Part shown: one piece after another, positions 1-9,322 of the stretch | Numbering within the stretch: position 1 is the first letter of the stretch | Layout of the letters: every line of letters begins with the position of its first letter | Assembly: GCA_000727475.1 (NCBI GenBank) | Contig: KL647309.1 | Location: forward strand, 2,212,156 to 2,276,155 | Direction of reading: 5' to 3' | Origin: Sarcocystis neurona | Lineage: Eukaryota > Apicomplexa > Conoidasida > Eucoccidiorida > Sarcocystidae | DNA length: 64,000 nucleotides | Program-made: the position numbers and the translations under genes | The notes under the pieces: generated by a model | Told to the model about the DNA's origin: nothing | Database searches by the model: none | The model's input: only the letters and a program-made list of their open reading frames with translations

Positions 1-1
1 C

Positions 2-271
2 AAAGCAAAAACGACTGCAGCGACAGCAGAGACAGTAGCAGCAGCAGGTGATTAGCAGACCAGTTGCAGCCGCGAGAGGGTAACAGCCGCAGGTGCCGCA
101 AGCAGGACGCAGCAAAAGCCGCAGGCGCCGCAGCACGCGAGCACCCGAGGGGAAGCAGCCGCACCTGCGCCACCACCACCAGCAGAAACATCAGCAGCAG
201 CCGGGCATCAGCCAACTGCCCCACCAGCTGCAGCAGCAGCAGTAGAGGACGGCGGAAGGAAAAAATGGTGA
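2..271 (+). CDS. Possible partial CAG-rich 3' coding end of a gene off the left edge
   Basis: The first 270 bases are rich in CAG/GCA on the plus strand. One frame is open from the window edge to a TAG at 53-55 and again from 56 to a TGA at 269-271. It reads as Ala/Pro/Gln/Thr-rich low-complexity protein with Pro-rich and poly-Ala stretches, ending Val-Glu-Asp-Gly-Gly-Arg-Lys-Lys. The final AAATGGTGAGCG could be the stop or a splice donor (ATG|GTGAGC). Triplet-rich DNA lacks stop codons by chance, so this is weak evidence. If real, the gene would converge on the large minus-strand frame that ends at 629. No domain is recognised. Confidence 0.2.
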
Positions 272-628
272 GCGTCGTACCTCACAGCACAGCAAGAAGC
301 AGAGGCTCCATAAACGTTTTCATTCAGGTCTCTCTCTCTTCCTGTTTCTCTCTCTGTCTCACAACGTTACACACCAGAACGTAGCTGTAGACATTTAGTG
401 TACGCAAAAAGTTCTTAGATACGAGCGGGGTTGTCCACCAGTATACGTCTTCCACATACAGATGCAGAGACAGCCCGAGACTAAAAGAAGTTACTGTGTG
501 TACGCGCACGTGTGCACCTATATACACATATATATATATATGTACATTTATATATAGTTTATATATAAATATGTATATGTGCGACTCTGCAAGCACGTCT
601 GCGTACATCTCGAAGGATGCACGTCCCA
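272..628. repeat. Intergenic spacer with TA/TG-rich simple sequence
   Basis: No gene is seen. The stretch contains a CT-rich tract near 325-360 and a (TA)n-rich tract at about 520-585 with interspersed TGTA. It lies between the possible plus-strand frame on the left and the 3' end of the large minus-strand frame, so it could hold 3' untranslated regions of two convergent genes. Confidence 0.5.
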
Positions 629-3600
629 CTAGGAGGCGGCACCCGAGCATGCGGTTCGCGTGGCAGGCGGGGCAAACTGACAGCAGCAGCAGCGGCAGAC
701 AAGAAGATCTACCTCTTTGTCGTATGCAGACAGTGGGGGGGCCGGCAGCGAGGCGCGCCCAGTTCTTACGCTGATGCCGTAGGACCTTCCACAGAGCCAG
801 GGAAGAGAGAAATATTTGCAGGGAGACTGTCTCGCGCTGAGGGCGTCGCAGACGTCCACGTCGTCTGCGTCCAGAGAGACGCCTTCCTGCAGCTGCTGCG
901 GGTGTGTGGAGCCGAAGAACAGCAAGCCGCCGCGGCCGACGTATTGCAGCAGCAAGTCGCGCTGGCGCTGGCGCTGCGCCCGCAGCAGGTCCAGCTGCTG
1001 CTGGTGCCGCACGAACCCCCCGTCCTCGACCTCGGCCTTCTCGCTGTTAGGAGGGAGAGGCTGTCGCTGCGGCGCCTCCTCGCCGCCCTGTGGGAGGACG
1101 AGAAGTTCGCGCTTCTGCAGCAGACGCATACGCTGGTGGTGCCTGAGGCCTGCCAGCTGCAGCAGGCGCTGGCTGGACGGCCGGCGCAGCACCTGCTGCC
1201 ATCTTTCGAAGGCTGGGGCCGCACTGTCGTCAACCAGCAGCAGCCGCAACAGCAACAGCATATTATCTCTCGCAGCAACAGCGATGGGGTGTGCCGAAAA
1301 CGCGTACTCCTCGTCGCCCCCCACCAGATAAATCGGCGCTTTACAGCGGCTCTTCACTACCGCAACAGCGCCAGCTCTCTCCAGCTGCACGCCACCTGAG
1401 AAACGGCGGCTTATTTCTGCACCTCCTTCTGCTTCTTCTTTGTCTCTTCGTGGTCCTTCTCCTCCGTCGCCGGCCTCAGCTCCCACACCACCTCGTTGTT
1501 CTCCTCCTGCTTCCACTCCCTCGGTCCCTGCAGGCGTCGCAGCCGCTGCCGCTGCAGCTGCCGCCGCACTGTTGCATCTTGTGCGGCCCCGTCTCCCCCG
1601 CCCATGACGGCGCGTCCCATGCAACAACGCTCTCTCTTCTTCCTTCTGCTGTTCGTTCTCCTCCTGGTGCTCGTTTCCCTCCTGCTGCTTGTTCTCCTCC
1701 TGCTGTCTGTTCTCCTCATGCTGCTCGCTCTCCTCGTGCTGCGCATCGCGTTGCTCTTCCTCTCCCCTGTCCTGCTGCTGTTGGGGTATCCGCTGCTGCT
1801 GCGGCTGATCGGCGACCTGCTGCTGGAGCTCCGGGCGTTGTTGACGGCGCCTCCTGCTGCAGCTCGCACTGCTCACCACCTGCAGCAGAAAACGAAGGCG
1901 ACCGATTAGCAGCGACTGCAGCACTCCTGGGCTCTCTGCTTCTTCTTCCTCCGCTCGTCTTCTTTCCTCTTCTTCTTCTTCTCTTTCAGCTGCGCGCGCT
2001 TCTGCTGCCGCTGCCTCCTCCACCTCTTTTCCAAAGGTTAACACGTCCGTCCACCGGGCTGCTTTCTGCTGCAGCAGTTCCTGCAGAAGCCGCTGCTGCT
2101 CCTGCGTCGCCCTTCCCTGCTCCCGTCCAACAAACCGACGCACCGCTGCCTGCAGCCGCTTCCGAGCCAAAACGCATGCGAAGAAAAACGTCCGCACCAG
2201 CTTCCGCATATCTCGCTGGTGTTCCTGCCACCACTTCTCCGCCTCTGCCTCGCCCGCTCCGTTCCTTTTCAGCCGTCCCAAGTGCTGCGGAAGGAGCTGC
2301 CGACTTCCCGAAAGCTCCTGCAGTCGCAGCACCACTGCCTCGCTGCCAGCGCTGCTTTTTCTGGCGAGTTCACCGAGGCTTCGCTCTTCCCGTCCATATG
2401 CTGGTGTTCCTCTTGAAAGTCTGCCCTGCGCCGCCAGTGCAAATCGATTCTCTTCACGTAGCTGGTGTCGTGTTCCTGTTTCGCTGCTGCTGTTGTCGCT
2501 GACGGTTACTGCCAGGGGATTGCACGCGTGCAGCGCGTAGAACGCCTGCAGCGCTGTCTTGGCTCGGTGGAGGATTCCCAGCAGCTCATACAGGGCTTCC
2601 ACCGACGGCTCTATCTCTTCCTCTTCTCCTCTTTGTCCGTCTCCTCTTCCTGCACCGCGACCTACTGCTGGCCTTCCTGCGCCTGCTAGCGGTGGCGGTA
2701 TGTTCACTCGGTATACAAGCTCGTGGGCCCATCCCCCGGCGAGAAGCCCATGCACAACGCCGCTATTCAATCCGTTCCGCCTGCTGAAAGCTGCGTCTGT
2801 ACCTTGCTCTCCGACTCCCACCCTCTGGTCAATTACGCCGCCTTCAACGAGCAACTCGTCTTCTTCTATTAAGGCTAGCACTTCTTCTCTCTGCTGCACC
2901 AGCCCCTGCTCGCCCCTTCCTTCCTCGTGGTGGTCCCTCGTCACCTGCTGCTCATGATGACAGTGAGCTTCTCCGTCAGCTTCCTCGGCTGCAGCTGCTG
3001 CTGCAGCCGCCCGCTCGGCCACTGCGCGAGCTCGTGCCGCACGTACTGCCGCTGGTGCTCTCTCTGCTGCTGCACGCCCTGCCGCTGTGCGGGCCAGCGA
3101 GCGCCGTCCATACAACCGCCCGCCGCCGCAAGGCCTTCCTCGGTGCGGGCGCGGTTGTTGTTGCTGCCGCTGCTCTTCCGTCAGTTGCTGTTGCTGTTGC
3201 TGATTGTCGTGCTGCTCCCGCTGCCGCTCCTGCTGCTGCACCTCGCGCTGTTGCTGTCGCCGACGCTGCTGCTGCAGCGCCGCCTCAAGCAGGTACTTGG
3301 GGCCCGCACCCCACACGGCCAGCTGGTGGCAGTACGCCTCGTCGACGTCATGGATGCTGGTCGGCGGTGCCGACAACCCTAGGATACAGTGCGGCGCGTG
3401 CACATGCAGGGGCAGCACCGCCAGGTGTTCTCGCTGCTGCTGCAGCCATGCGCTGAAGACGGCTGTTGCTCTTGCTTCTCGTGCGCAGTACGGACACTCC
3501 CCGTAGCCTCCTTCGCCAACTCTCCCCTGCGCTATGCTGCTGTGGTTGCTCCTGCTGCTACCGTCCGGCGTGAGTCTTCCGTTACGAAGAAGCTTCGGCG

Positions 3601-6600
3601 GCCCACGTTCCCACACAAATAAATCCTCCATGTGGTTGTCGCCGTCGGGACTGGCCATACTGTTGACGCCTTCTTGTCCGCTGAACTCGCTCGACAACAG
3701 GCTGCTGTAGCTACCACCCGCCTCCCAAGCGCCACAGCCGTTCTGCGCAGGGTTGTCGCTACCGGTGCTCGACGGTCTCCCCGTATTTTGGCAAGACCTG
3801 CAAGAGTGCGCAGCACAAACGTTTGCAGCAGCATCAGCTGCTGAGGCCCCTGCTGCCGCAGCCTCCGCAGCCTTCGCAGCATTTCTTAACGGTATAAGGG
3901 TGTAGCACGAACAGCGCTGGAACGGAGTTTTAAAGAAGAAAGTCCTGCGTTTTCCATGAAACTCATCCAGAAAAACCTGCCCCTGCTGCTTTTCCAAGTC
4001 CTGCTGCTCCGGCAGCAGACTCGCTCTTTGTCCTCTCGCTTCTCCTTCTTCCTCGCGCCTCCTGCTCCCGCTTCTCGGCCAGGCACCGTCGCTCTGCTGC
4101 TGTCGCGGAAACATAGCGTCTGCTGCAGCGTTCGCGGCGGCAGTGCCTCGAGCAGCACGCACAAGTAGCAACAGCAGCGAACGGAGGACCAACAGCAGCA
4201 CGCGCACAGATGCGTCTTTCACCTGCTTCACCATCTCCCGCGTCCCCTCCCAGCGGTTCCGCTGCTGCTTCGGCGGTGGCTGCAGCACCTGCTGCATGTC
4301 TTGCAGCCGAGGCAGCACCTTTGCAGAGTTCTCTGCATCGCGCAGCAGCAGTGCTTCCCCTCCTCCCACGAGCGGTGTATAGGCAGCACGCGGCGGGTGT
4401 TTCAGCGATTTATGGAGATTGAGCGTACACAAACCGCATGCATTATATCTCCGCATCACGTAAGGCAAACAGACATCTCCCTCGCACAATACGCTGCCCT
4501 CTGCGGCAGCATTGTAATTGCCCCCGATGCTGTGGTCAGCGCCCCCGTTGCCGCGGCGGTGTGCATCTCTCCTGTTGATACTGCGGCCGTTGTTGCGGTT
4601 CGCTCGCGCTCTAGCGTTGGTCCCCCGCATGTTCCTGCCGCCGTTGTTTGGGTGAAAGCTTCTTACGTGCTCGCCAACTGCTGCTGCCAAGTCAGCGTCG
4701 CTGCTGCTCCTGCCGCCGCCACCGCCTGTTTCCTCTCCGCCGCCGTTCGGAGTGATCGCAAACAGAGGGAGCAAACAAACCGACCGCAGCAGGAGGCGGT
4801 GGAGCTGTTGCTGTTGCTGCTTGACAAAAGATTCTACCCAGTTCATCCCGCCGCAGCGCCGCCTCTTCACGCTGAATCCTACTGCGCAGCTTCTGCTGAT
4901 CCACAGAGTCTTCTCGTCCAACAGCACAGGCCACGGGCCTGGAGCCTTCGCCGAGCAGCACAGCAACACTGCTCGCTTTCTCCTGCTTGCGGTGTCAACC
5001 ACTACTGCTCCTGCCGCGTCTGCACTGCCTTCGTTGCCTCCCCTAGCTCCGGCTGCTTCTGTTGTCCCCGTCGCTGCTGCTGCTGCATTTCCGCTTCTTG
5101 ACAATGTCGCTTCCGGTCCTGCTGCAATCCGCCTTTCTCCTGCGTCGCCTTCTGCCGCAGACCACTCACGGCGGCGCTGCGTCGCTTCTCGTGCAGCTGC
5201 TGCTCGCGCTGCATCTCCTCCCTCGTCCTCACCTCTGGTCGCAGCACCAGCGGCCGCCGCACCACCCGCAGCAGCACCACTCGGCGCAGCTGCATTCGTC
5301 GCAGCAGCACTTGCCGCAGTAGCAGCTGCTGCAGCAGCAGCAGCTGCAGCAGCAGCAGGCCACCATCTCCACCAAAGCAAATGCGCGTGAAGACCAGTAG
5401 CGCAGCTGCTGCGCACAGCATCTGACGGGAGAAACTGTCGCAGCAGACCGAACGTTTCGCCTCGAACGGTTGTCACTATCTCTTCCTCACACTGCCCTGC
5501 TTCGTCGAAAAACTGCTGCATCTCCTGCTGCAAGACGCGTATCAGCAGCTGTAACTCCGTCCCCACCTCCTGCGGCAGGTGCGTCGCGTACAACCCAGCG
5601 GGCCAGTCTCTAAAGCGTGCAGCGCTGCCGCGGCGATTCCGAGGCGTCCACCCAGGGCCGGTGTTGCCGTTGCTATTGCCGTCGCTTAAGCTGCTACTGA
5701 TGTACCGCATCACGCTGACGTCCCTGCCGGTAACCCATTCGTCATCAGGGTGCAGCAGCGGCGCGTCCCCCCAACTCGAGATGTTTTCTTCTTCGACGGT
5801 GATACTGCGTCCTTGTGTTCTCCGGTGTCGCAGCCAGTGCGGCTGCTGCCCCTCCCCCAAGCCGTCATCTGCAGGAGCCATGAGCTGTTCTAGATCTACA
5901 ACGCGTCTGTCTTCAGCCGTCGCCCCTTCCTCGACAGCAGCAGATTCCCAAGGCTGCATCCCACCAGCACCATCTGCGTAGTAGATGGCATCTGTTGCTG
6001 CACCGTTCCGCTGGAGATGCAATGTGAAGGCGACGGAAGGGGGCTCGAGCAAAGGCAGCAGCGGCGGCTCTGCGGTTGTAGCTTTTTCGGCCTTGGCCAG
6101 CAGCACTGACACGCGCCGCACACAAGCAGTCCACAGCCGGAGTCTGCGGCGGATTCTGAACAGGGCTTTGGTAGAGAAAGTGGCAGCAAATGCTGCTCTG
6201 GCTGCTTTTCTACACTCACCCTCTTCAACCACATCGTCACACAAGGCGTCTCGCAGCTCCGGTCGTAAATGAGCATCACACGCGTGGACAGTTGCTGCTG
6301 CAAGTGCTGCTTCTGCTGCTGAGAGCTCCCTACGACCTCTGCGGGCTGCCGCGTCTCCTCGTCCTCTGTTGTCCTCCACACCTGCTCTTTGTCCGGACTC
6401 CCTGCTTCCTCCTATCTCTGCTGCTGCTACGCGCGTCGTTGTTTCTGGGTCGATTGGAGAAGGTAGCAGCGGGGAGGGAACACGAGCACACATCGACGGC
6501 AGCGGGTAGAGCGCCAGGGGCAGCATCTGCAAGTCATCGTCGTCTTCTGCGTCTTGAGGTGGCGGGTGAGCAGGACCCCCCGAGGAAAGCGAAAGACTCC

Positions 6601-9322
6601 CACCAGGATGCGGACACGATGCAGAAGCAGGAGGTGCAGAAGCAGGAGGTGCAGAAGCAGGAGGTGCAGAAGCAGCAGGAGTAGCGGCCAGATTCAGTTC
6701 CTGGGCGCCGCACGCATCGCAGTAGCTGTTTGAGGCCGGCGTGCCGGGTAGGCTCTCGCCTTGCGCGCCTTCGACACCCGTCGAATACATTTGTGTGGAG
6801 GATCTGTATGCTTCGCGCTCTCTTACGTGTGGGAGTGCTACAGCAGTCCTTCCCCTCCGGTTGCCGCACACGCTGCAGATACCACCACCAGTTCTGCATG
6901 AGCCGGAGTCATCGTCCGCCCTGCGACTGTCCTGCGGCCGCGGCTGTCGACTCACACGCCGTCGACGCTGCTGGGGCCGCCCGGAGCCCCGGCCGTTGCC
7001 TGGCCGGCGTGGGGGTCTCGCCTGCTGCTGGTGCCGGTGTCGGTGCCGCGGCTCCTGCTGCGGCGTTCTCCCCCTCTGCTGCTGCTGCTGCTCGGCGTCC
7101 AGATGCCAGATCTCTTCCTCGTGTTCTTGGGTATGAGGAATTTCTTGGTCATGCAGAAAGAAGCAGCGGCACTCCGGCGGTGGGCTCCTTCTACATTTGC
7201 GAAACGCTGCTGCGAGAGCATGTGCCTGGTAGACGGCCGTGCGGCGACGCGGGCAGGAATGCTGTACCACCACCTGCAGCGCGTATGGCACCAGAACGGT
7301 TACGAAGCGATACAAGGCTAGAAAAACTTTTTTCATATTTCGGTGCATGCGTCTCACCGTTCTAAAACTTCTGTTTCCGGCCGCCGCTGCTCGTGCTGCC
7401 GCTCCTCCCGCGAAATGCCCAAGCTGTGAAGCAGGTGGAGCTGGTGGTGTGTCTCTCCTTGTTCTGCTGTCGCTCCTGCTCCTTCTGCGCCGTCTCTGTC
7501 TCTCTCTCCTCCTGTCGCCTCTGCTGCTCCTGCTCCGCCCGCTCCCCCTCCGGCTTCTGCTGCTGCTTCTGTCGCTGCTGCTGCTCCTGTTGCTTGGGCT
7601 TCTGCTCGGCGATCTGCTGGGATTTCTGGGGGCGACAGGAATACGGAAGGGACCCAGCAGGAAAACCACCACCTGGAGCAGCAGTTGCAGCAGTTGCACC
7701 AACGGCAGCAAGGTCGTCCAAAAGTGCGGGCTGTAGACTCCCAACCCGCGCCTCGCATCATCTTCCTCGTCTTCAGATTCTTCCTCTGATGATTCTTCTG
7801 CCGCTTCTGCTGCGGCGGCTCCCTGTCTGGCAGCTGCTGCAGCTCCTTCCGCTGCTCCGACACCAGCCCCCCCCGCTCCTCCCGAATCCGCCGCTGCCGC
7901 CGCTCTGAGTGCTGTTTCATCTCCTGTTGCACGCGCTGCAGCAGCGAAGGCCGCCAGCGCTGCTTCTAAACCTTCTCCAGCTGGAAAAGCAGCAGCAAAA
8001 CCTGATACTCCTCCCAGAGCCTGTACCCCTGTGGTAGCCGCAGGTGTCGTTGCTGCCGTTGGCATTTCCGCTCCTGGTGTTCCTAGCGAGTCATCTGCCG
8101 CTGCGTGGAGATTGAGGGTTGCAGCCGCAAGTGCACTGCCTCGTTGATGGGCTGCTGCATTTCTTGCTGCTGTTGCTGCTGCTTCTGCTTCGGCTGTTGC
8201 TGATTCCGTCCTATTAATCAACTGCTGACTCACGTTTCCTCCCAACCGATCTGCTTCCGCCACCTCCTCGTACACCTGCATTGCCATGAAGAAGCTTCGG
8301 TGCACTGCTGCCACGGCGTCTTCCACGTCCATTTCAGTTGTGTCGGTGTTGCCACCTGCGTCAGCAAGAGCACCAGCACCGTCAGCAGCAGCGCCTTCAA
8401 CAGCTGCAGCAGCAGTGGAAGCAGCAGGCGATACCGAAGATGAATGTATCTGCTGCGAAATTCCGCTCTCCTCTCTTTCCTGGTGTCGTTCGACGCCTTC
8501 GCTGCTGGTGCTGGTCGGTTGCAGCGTATGCATCCCTTGCTCGTTTCTGCTCCTGTTGCTGTCCGAGGTCTGAGCCTGGACATCGGGAAGCGGACGAGAT
8601 GCGGAGCCAGCCAACGCTGCACCAGCAGGACATCCAGCTGGTGCCGCTGCGACGGAGCCGGGCACACTCGTGCTGCCGTTGTTTACCTCGTAATCGATTC
8701 GGTTGCTGCAGAACCTCTGCAGCTCGAGTCCCCCGGATGTCCCTGCCTGCTCCGATTGCACCGAAGACCCCCCTACGTCCCTCCCAAGAAATGTCCCTGT
8801 TCGTTCTCCTGCTCGTCCTCCTCCTCTTTCTCCAGCTGTTTCCCCCCCTTTTTCTCTCCCAATATCTCTTTGTTCGGAACTATCTCCCACACTTTCTCCC
8901 TCACTTTCTCTTCTTTCAGCTGTCTCGCCCGCATCTTCTCCCCCAAATTCTCTTCTTTCAGCTCTTTCTCCCGCACTTTCTCCCCCACTTTCTCTTTTTC
9001 CAGCTTTTTCTCCCCCACTTTCTCTTTCTTCGACTCTTTCTCCCGCACCTCCTCTCGCCATTTCTCCCGCACGTTTTCCTGCAGGTGCTGGTTCGCGTGT
9101 GTCTACTCTTTCCCGTGCTGCCACTTCTTCCGCGGTTCTTCGTCCTGCCGCCCCTTCCTCCGCTCTTTGCGTACCTGCTGCTCCTCCGCTTCCTGCTGCT
9201 GCTGTTGCAGTGAGTGTGTTGTTGTCGGCGGGTCCAGCTCGAGTTGTTTCTGCAGGCACAGGGGCGCTGCCGCCCTCGCCTGCATCCATTCTTGCGCCAC
9301 GGTCAGCTGCGGGCGTCGACAT
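629..9322 (-). CDS. Giant low-complexity (homopolymer-rich) protein, 2,897 aa, function unknown
   Basis: A single frame of 2,897 codons runs from ATG at 9322 to TAG at 629. I recognise no family. Visible in order: Glu/Gly/Arg/Ser repeats of the ERESGGE type (about residues 83-184); Ala-rich region, then an acidic run ending in EEEDD-type sequence (about 440-520); a hydrophobic, membrane-like stretch (about 529-561); an Arg/Ser tract like SR proteins (about 561-627); Cys pairs CSVC and CDAC (about 819 and 870); an ASAPP repeat (about 880-905); poly-Ala (about 1320-1350); CEGDVC and ACGLC (about 1612-1630); CPYC followed by HVHAPHC (about 1940-1975); Gln-rich coiled-coil-like blocks; a Glu/Arg-rich helix (about 2410-2466); HEEN/QQEEN repeats; and a less biased C-terminal 250 residues. 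Such homopolymer runs are typical of Eimeria proteins. Caveat: CAG-rich DNA is stop-poor in several frames, so introns or a smaller true gene are possible. No upstream exon is established, though an open stretch at 9366-9632 on the same strand could be one. Confidence 0.6.
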   Translation of the reverse strand: MSTPAADRGARMDAGEGGSAPVPAETTRAGPADNNTLTATAAAGSGGAAGTQRAEEGAAGRRTAEEVAARERVDTREPAPAGKRAGEMARGGAGERVEERESGGEKAGKRESGGESAGERAERREFGGEDAGETAERRESEGESVGDSSEQRDIGREKGGETAGERGGGRAGERTGTFLGRDVGGSSVQSEQAGTSGGLELQRFCSNRIDYEVNNGSTSVPGSVAAAPAGCPAGAALAGSASRPLPDVQAQTSDSNRSRNEQGMHTLQPTSTSSEGVERHQEREESGISQQIHSSSVSPAASTAAAAVEGAAADGAGALADAGGNTDTTEMDVEDAVAAVHRSFFMAMQVYEEVAEADRLGGNVSQQLINRTESATAEAEAAATAARNAAAHQRGSALAAATLNLHAAADDSLGTPGAEMPTAATTPAATTGVQALGGVSGFAAAFPAGEGLEAALAAFAAAARATGDETALRAAAAADSGGAGGAGVGAAEGAAAAARQGAAAAEAAEESSEEESEDEEDDARRGLGVYSPHFWTTLLPLVQLLQLLLQVVVFLLGPFRIPVAPRNPSRSPSRSPSNRSSSSDRSSSRSRRGSGRSRSSRGDRRRERQRRRRRSRSDSRTRRDTPPAPPASQLGHFAGGAAARAAAAGNRSFRTVRRMHRNMKKVFLALYRFVTVLVPYALQVVVQHSCPRRRTAVYQAHALAAAFRKCRRSPPPECRCFFLHDQEIPHTQEHEEEIWHLDAEQQQQQRGRTPQQEPRHRHRHQQQARPPRRPGNGRGSGRPQQRRRRVSRQPRPQDSRRADDDSGSCRTGGGICSVCGNRRGRTAVALPHVREREAYRSSTQMYSTGVEGAQGESLPGTPASNSYCDACGAQELNLAATPAASAPPASAPPASAPPASASCPHPGGSLSLSSGGPAHPPPQDAEDDDDLQMLPLALYPLPSMCARVPSPLLPSPIDPETTTRVAAAEIGGSRESGQRAGVEDNRGRGDAAARRGRRELSAAEAALAAATVHACDAHLRPELRDALCDDVVEEGECRKAARAAFAATFSTKALFRIRRRLRLWTACVRRVSVLLAKAEKATTAEPPLLPLLEPPSVAFTLHLQRNGAATDAIYYADGAGGMQPWESAAVEEGATAEDRRVVDLEQLMAPADDGLGEGQQPHWLRHRRTQGRSITVEEENISSWGDAPLLHPDDEWVTGRDVSVMRYISSSLSDGNSNGNTGPGWTPRNRRGSAARFRDWPAGLYATHLPQEVGTELQLLIRVLQQEMQQFFDEAGQCEEEIVTTVRGETFGLLRQFLPSDAVRSSCATGLHAHLLWWRWWPAAAAAAAAAAAATAASAAATNAAAPSGAAAGGAAAAGAATRGEDEGGDAARAAAAREATQRRREWSAAEGDAGERRIAAGPEATLSRSGNAAAAATGTTEAAGARGGNEGSADAAGAVVVDTASRRKRAVLLCCSAKAPGPWPVLLDEKTLWISRSCAVGFSVKRRRCGGMNWVESFVKQQQQQLHRLLLRSVCLLPLFAITPNGGGEETGGGGGRSSSDADLAAAVGEHVRSFHPNNGGRNMRGTNARARANRNNGRSINRRDAHRRGNGGADHSIGGNYNAAAEGSVLCEGDVCLPYVMRRYNACGLCTLNLHKSLKHPPRAAYTPLVGGGEALLLRDAENSAKVLPRLQDMQQVLQPPPKQQRNRWEGTREMVKQVKDASVRVLLLVLRSLLLLLVRAARGTAAANAAADAMFPRQQQSDGAWPRSGSRRREEEGEARGQRASLLPEQQDLEKQQGQVFLDEFHGKRRTFFFKTPFQRCSCYTLIPLRNAAKAAEAAAAGASAADAAANVCAAHSCRSCQNTGRPSSTGSDNPAQNGCGAWEAGGSYSSLLSSEFSGQEGVNSMASPDGDNHMEDLFVWERGPPKLLRNGRLTPDGSSRSNHSSIAQGRVGEGGYGECPYCAREARATAVFSAWLQQQREHLAVLPLHVHAPHCILGLSAPPTSIHDVDEAYCHQLAVWGAGPKYLLEAALQQQRRRQQQREVQQQERQREQHDNQQQQQQLTEEQRQQQQPRPHRGRPCGGGRLYGRRSLARTAAGRAAAERAPAAVRAARARAVAERAAAAAAAAEEADGEAHCHHEQQVTRDHHEEGRGEQGLVQQREEVLALIEEDELLVEGGVIDQRVGVGEQGTDAAFSRRNGLNSGVVHGLLAGGWAHELVYRVNIPPPLAGAGRPAVGRGAGRGDGQRGEEEEIEPSVEALYELLGILHRAKTALQAFYALHACNPLAVTVSDNSSSETGTRHQLREENRFALAAQGRLSRGTPAYGREERSLGELARKSSAGSEAVVLRLQELSGSRQLLPQHLGRLKRNGAGEAEAEKWWQEHQRDMRKLVRTFFFACVLARKRLQAAVRRFVGREQGRATQEQQRLLQELLQQKAARWTDVLTFGKEVEEAAAAEARAAEREEEEEERRRAEEEEAESPGVLQSLLIGRLRFLLQVVSSASCSRRRRQQRPELQQQVADQPQQQRIPQQQQDRGEEEQRDAQHEESEQHEENRQQEENKQQEGNEHQEENEQQKEEERALLHGTRRHGRGRRGRTRCNSAAAAAAAAAATPAGTEGVEAGGEQRGGVGAEAGDGGEGPRRDKEEAEGGAEISRRFSGGVQLERAGAVAVVKSRCKAPIYLVGGDEEYAFSAHPIAVAARDNMLLLLRLLLVDDSAAPAFERWQQVLRRPSSQRLLQLAGLRHHQRMRLLQKRELLVLPQGGEEAPQRQPLPPNSEKAEVEDGGFVRHQQQLDLLRAQRQRQRDLLLQYVGRGGLLFFGSTHPQQLQEGVSLDADDVDVCDALSARQSPCKYFSLPWLCGRSYGISVRTGRASLPAPPLSAYDKEVDLLVCRCCCCQFAPPATRTACSGAAS
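1630..1770 (-). repeat. In-frame Gln/Glu/Asn/His short tandem repeats
   Basis: Within the large frame, about seven degenerate hexa- to heptapeptide units read like EQHEEN, RQQEEN, KQQEGN, EHQEEN and EQQKEE. On the plus strand they appear as repeated CTCCTG/CTGCTC blocks with a period of 18-21 bases. This is a protein-level tandem repeat and probably an extended or coiled-coil segment. Confidence 0.75.
6612..6685 (-). repeat. 15-bp tandem repeat encoding ASAPP pentapeptides
   Basis: On the plus strand the 15-base unit GAGGTGCAGAAGCAG occurs about four times almost perfectly. In the minus-strand frame it encodes four consecutive Ala-Ser-Ala-Pro-Pro units. The near identity of the copies against a degenerate background indicates recent slippage that kept the frame. 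Confidence 0.85.
8771..9080 (-). repeat. Degenerate 30-36 bp tandem repeat near the N-terminus of the large frame
   Basis: The plus strand carries recurring CTTTCTCCC/CTCTTTCAG blocks. In the large minus-strand frame these give repeated units like ERESGGEKAGK, ERREFGGEDAGE and ERRESEGESVGD. The translation is strongly charged (Glu, Arg, Lys) with Gly and Ser, and is likely disordered or a charged helix. Confidence 0.7.

Noticed and set aside
1291..2502. 403-codon plus-strand frame, Leu/Pro/Ser-rich, antisense to the giant frame
   Set aside because: It is the complement of CAG-rich sequence. Poly-Leu/Ser/Cys translation without any ordinary protein segment is what stop-free CTG triplets give. 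Many other plus-strand frames between 0.6 and 9.4 kb are rejected for the same reason.
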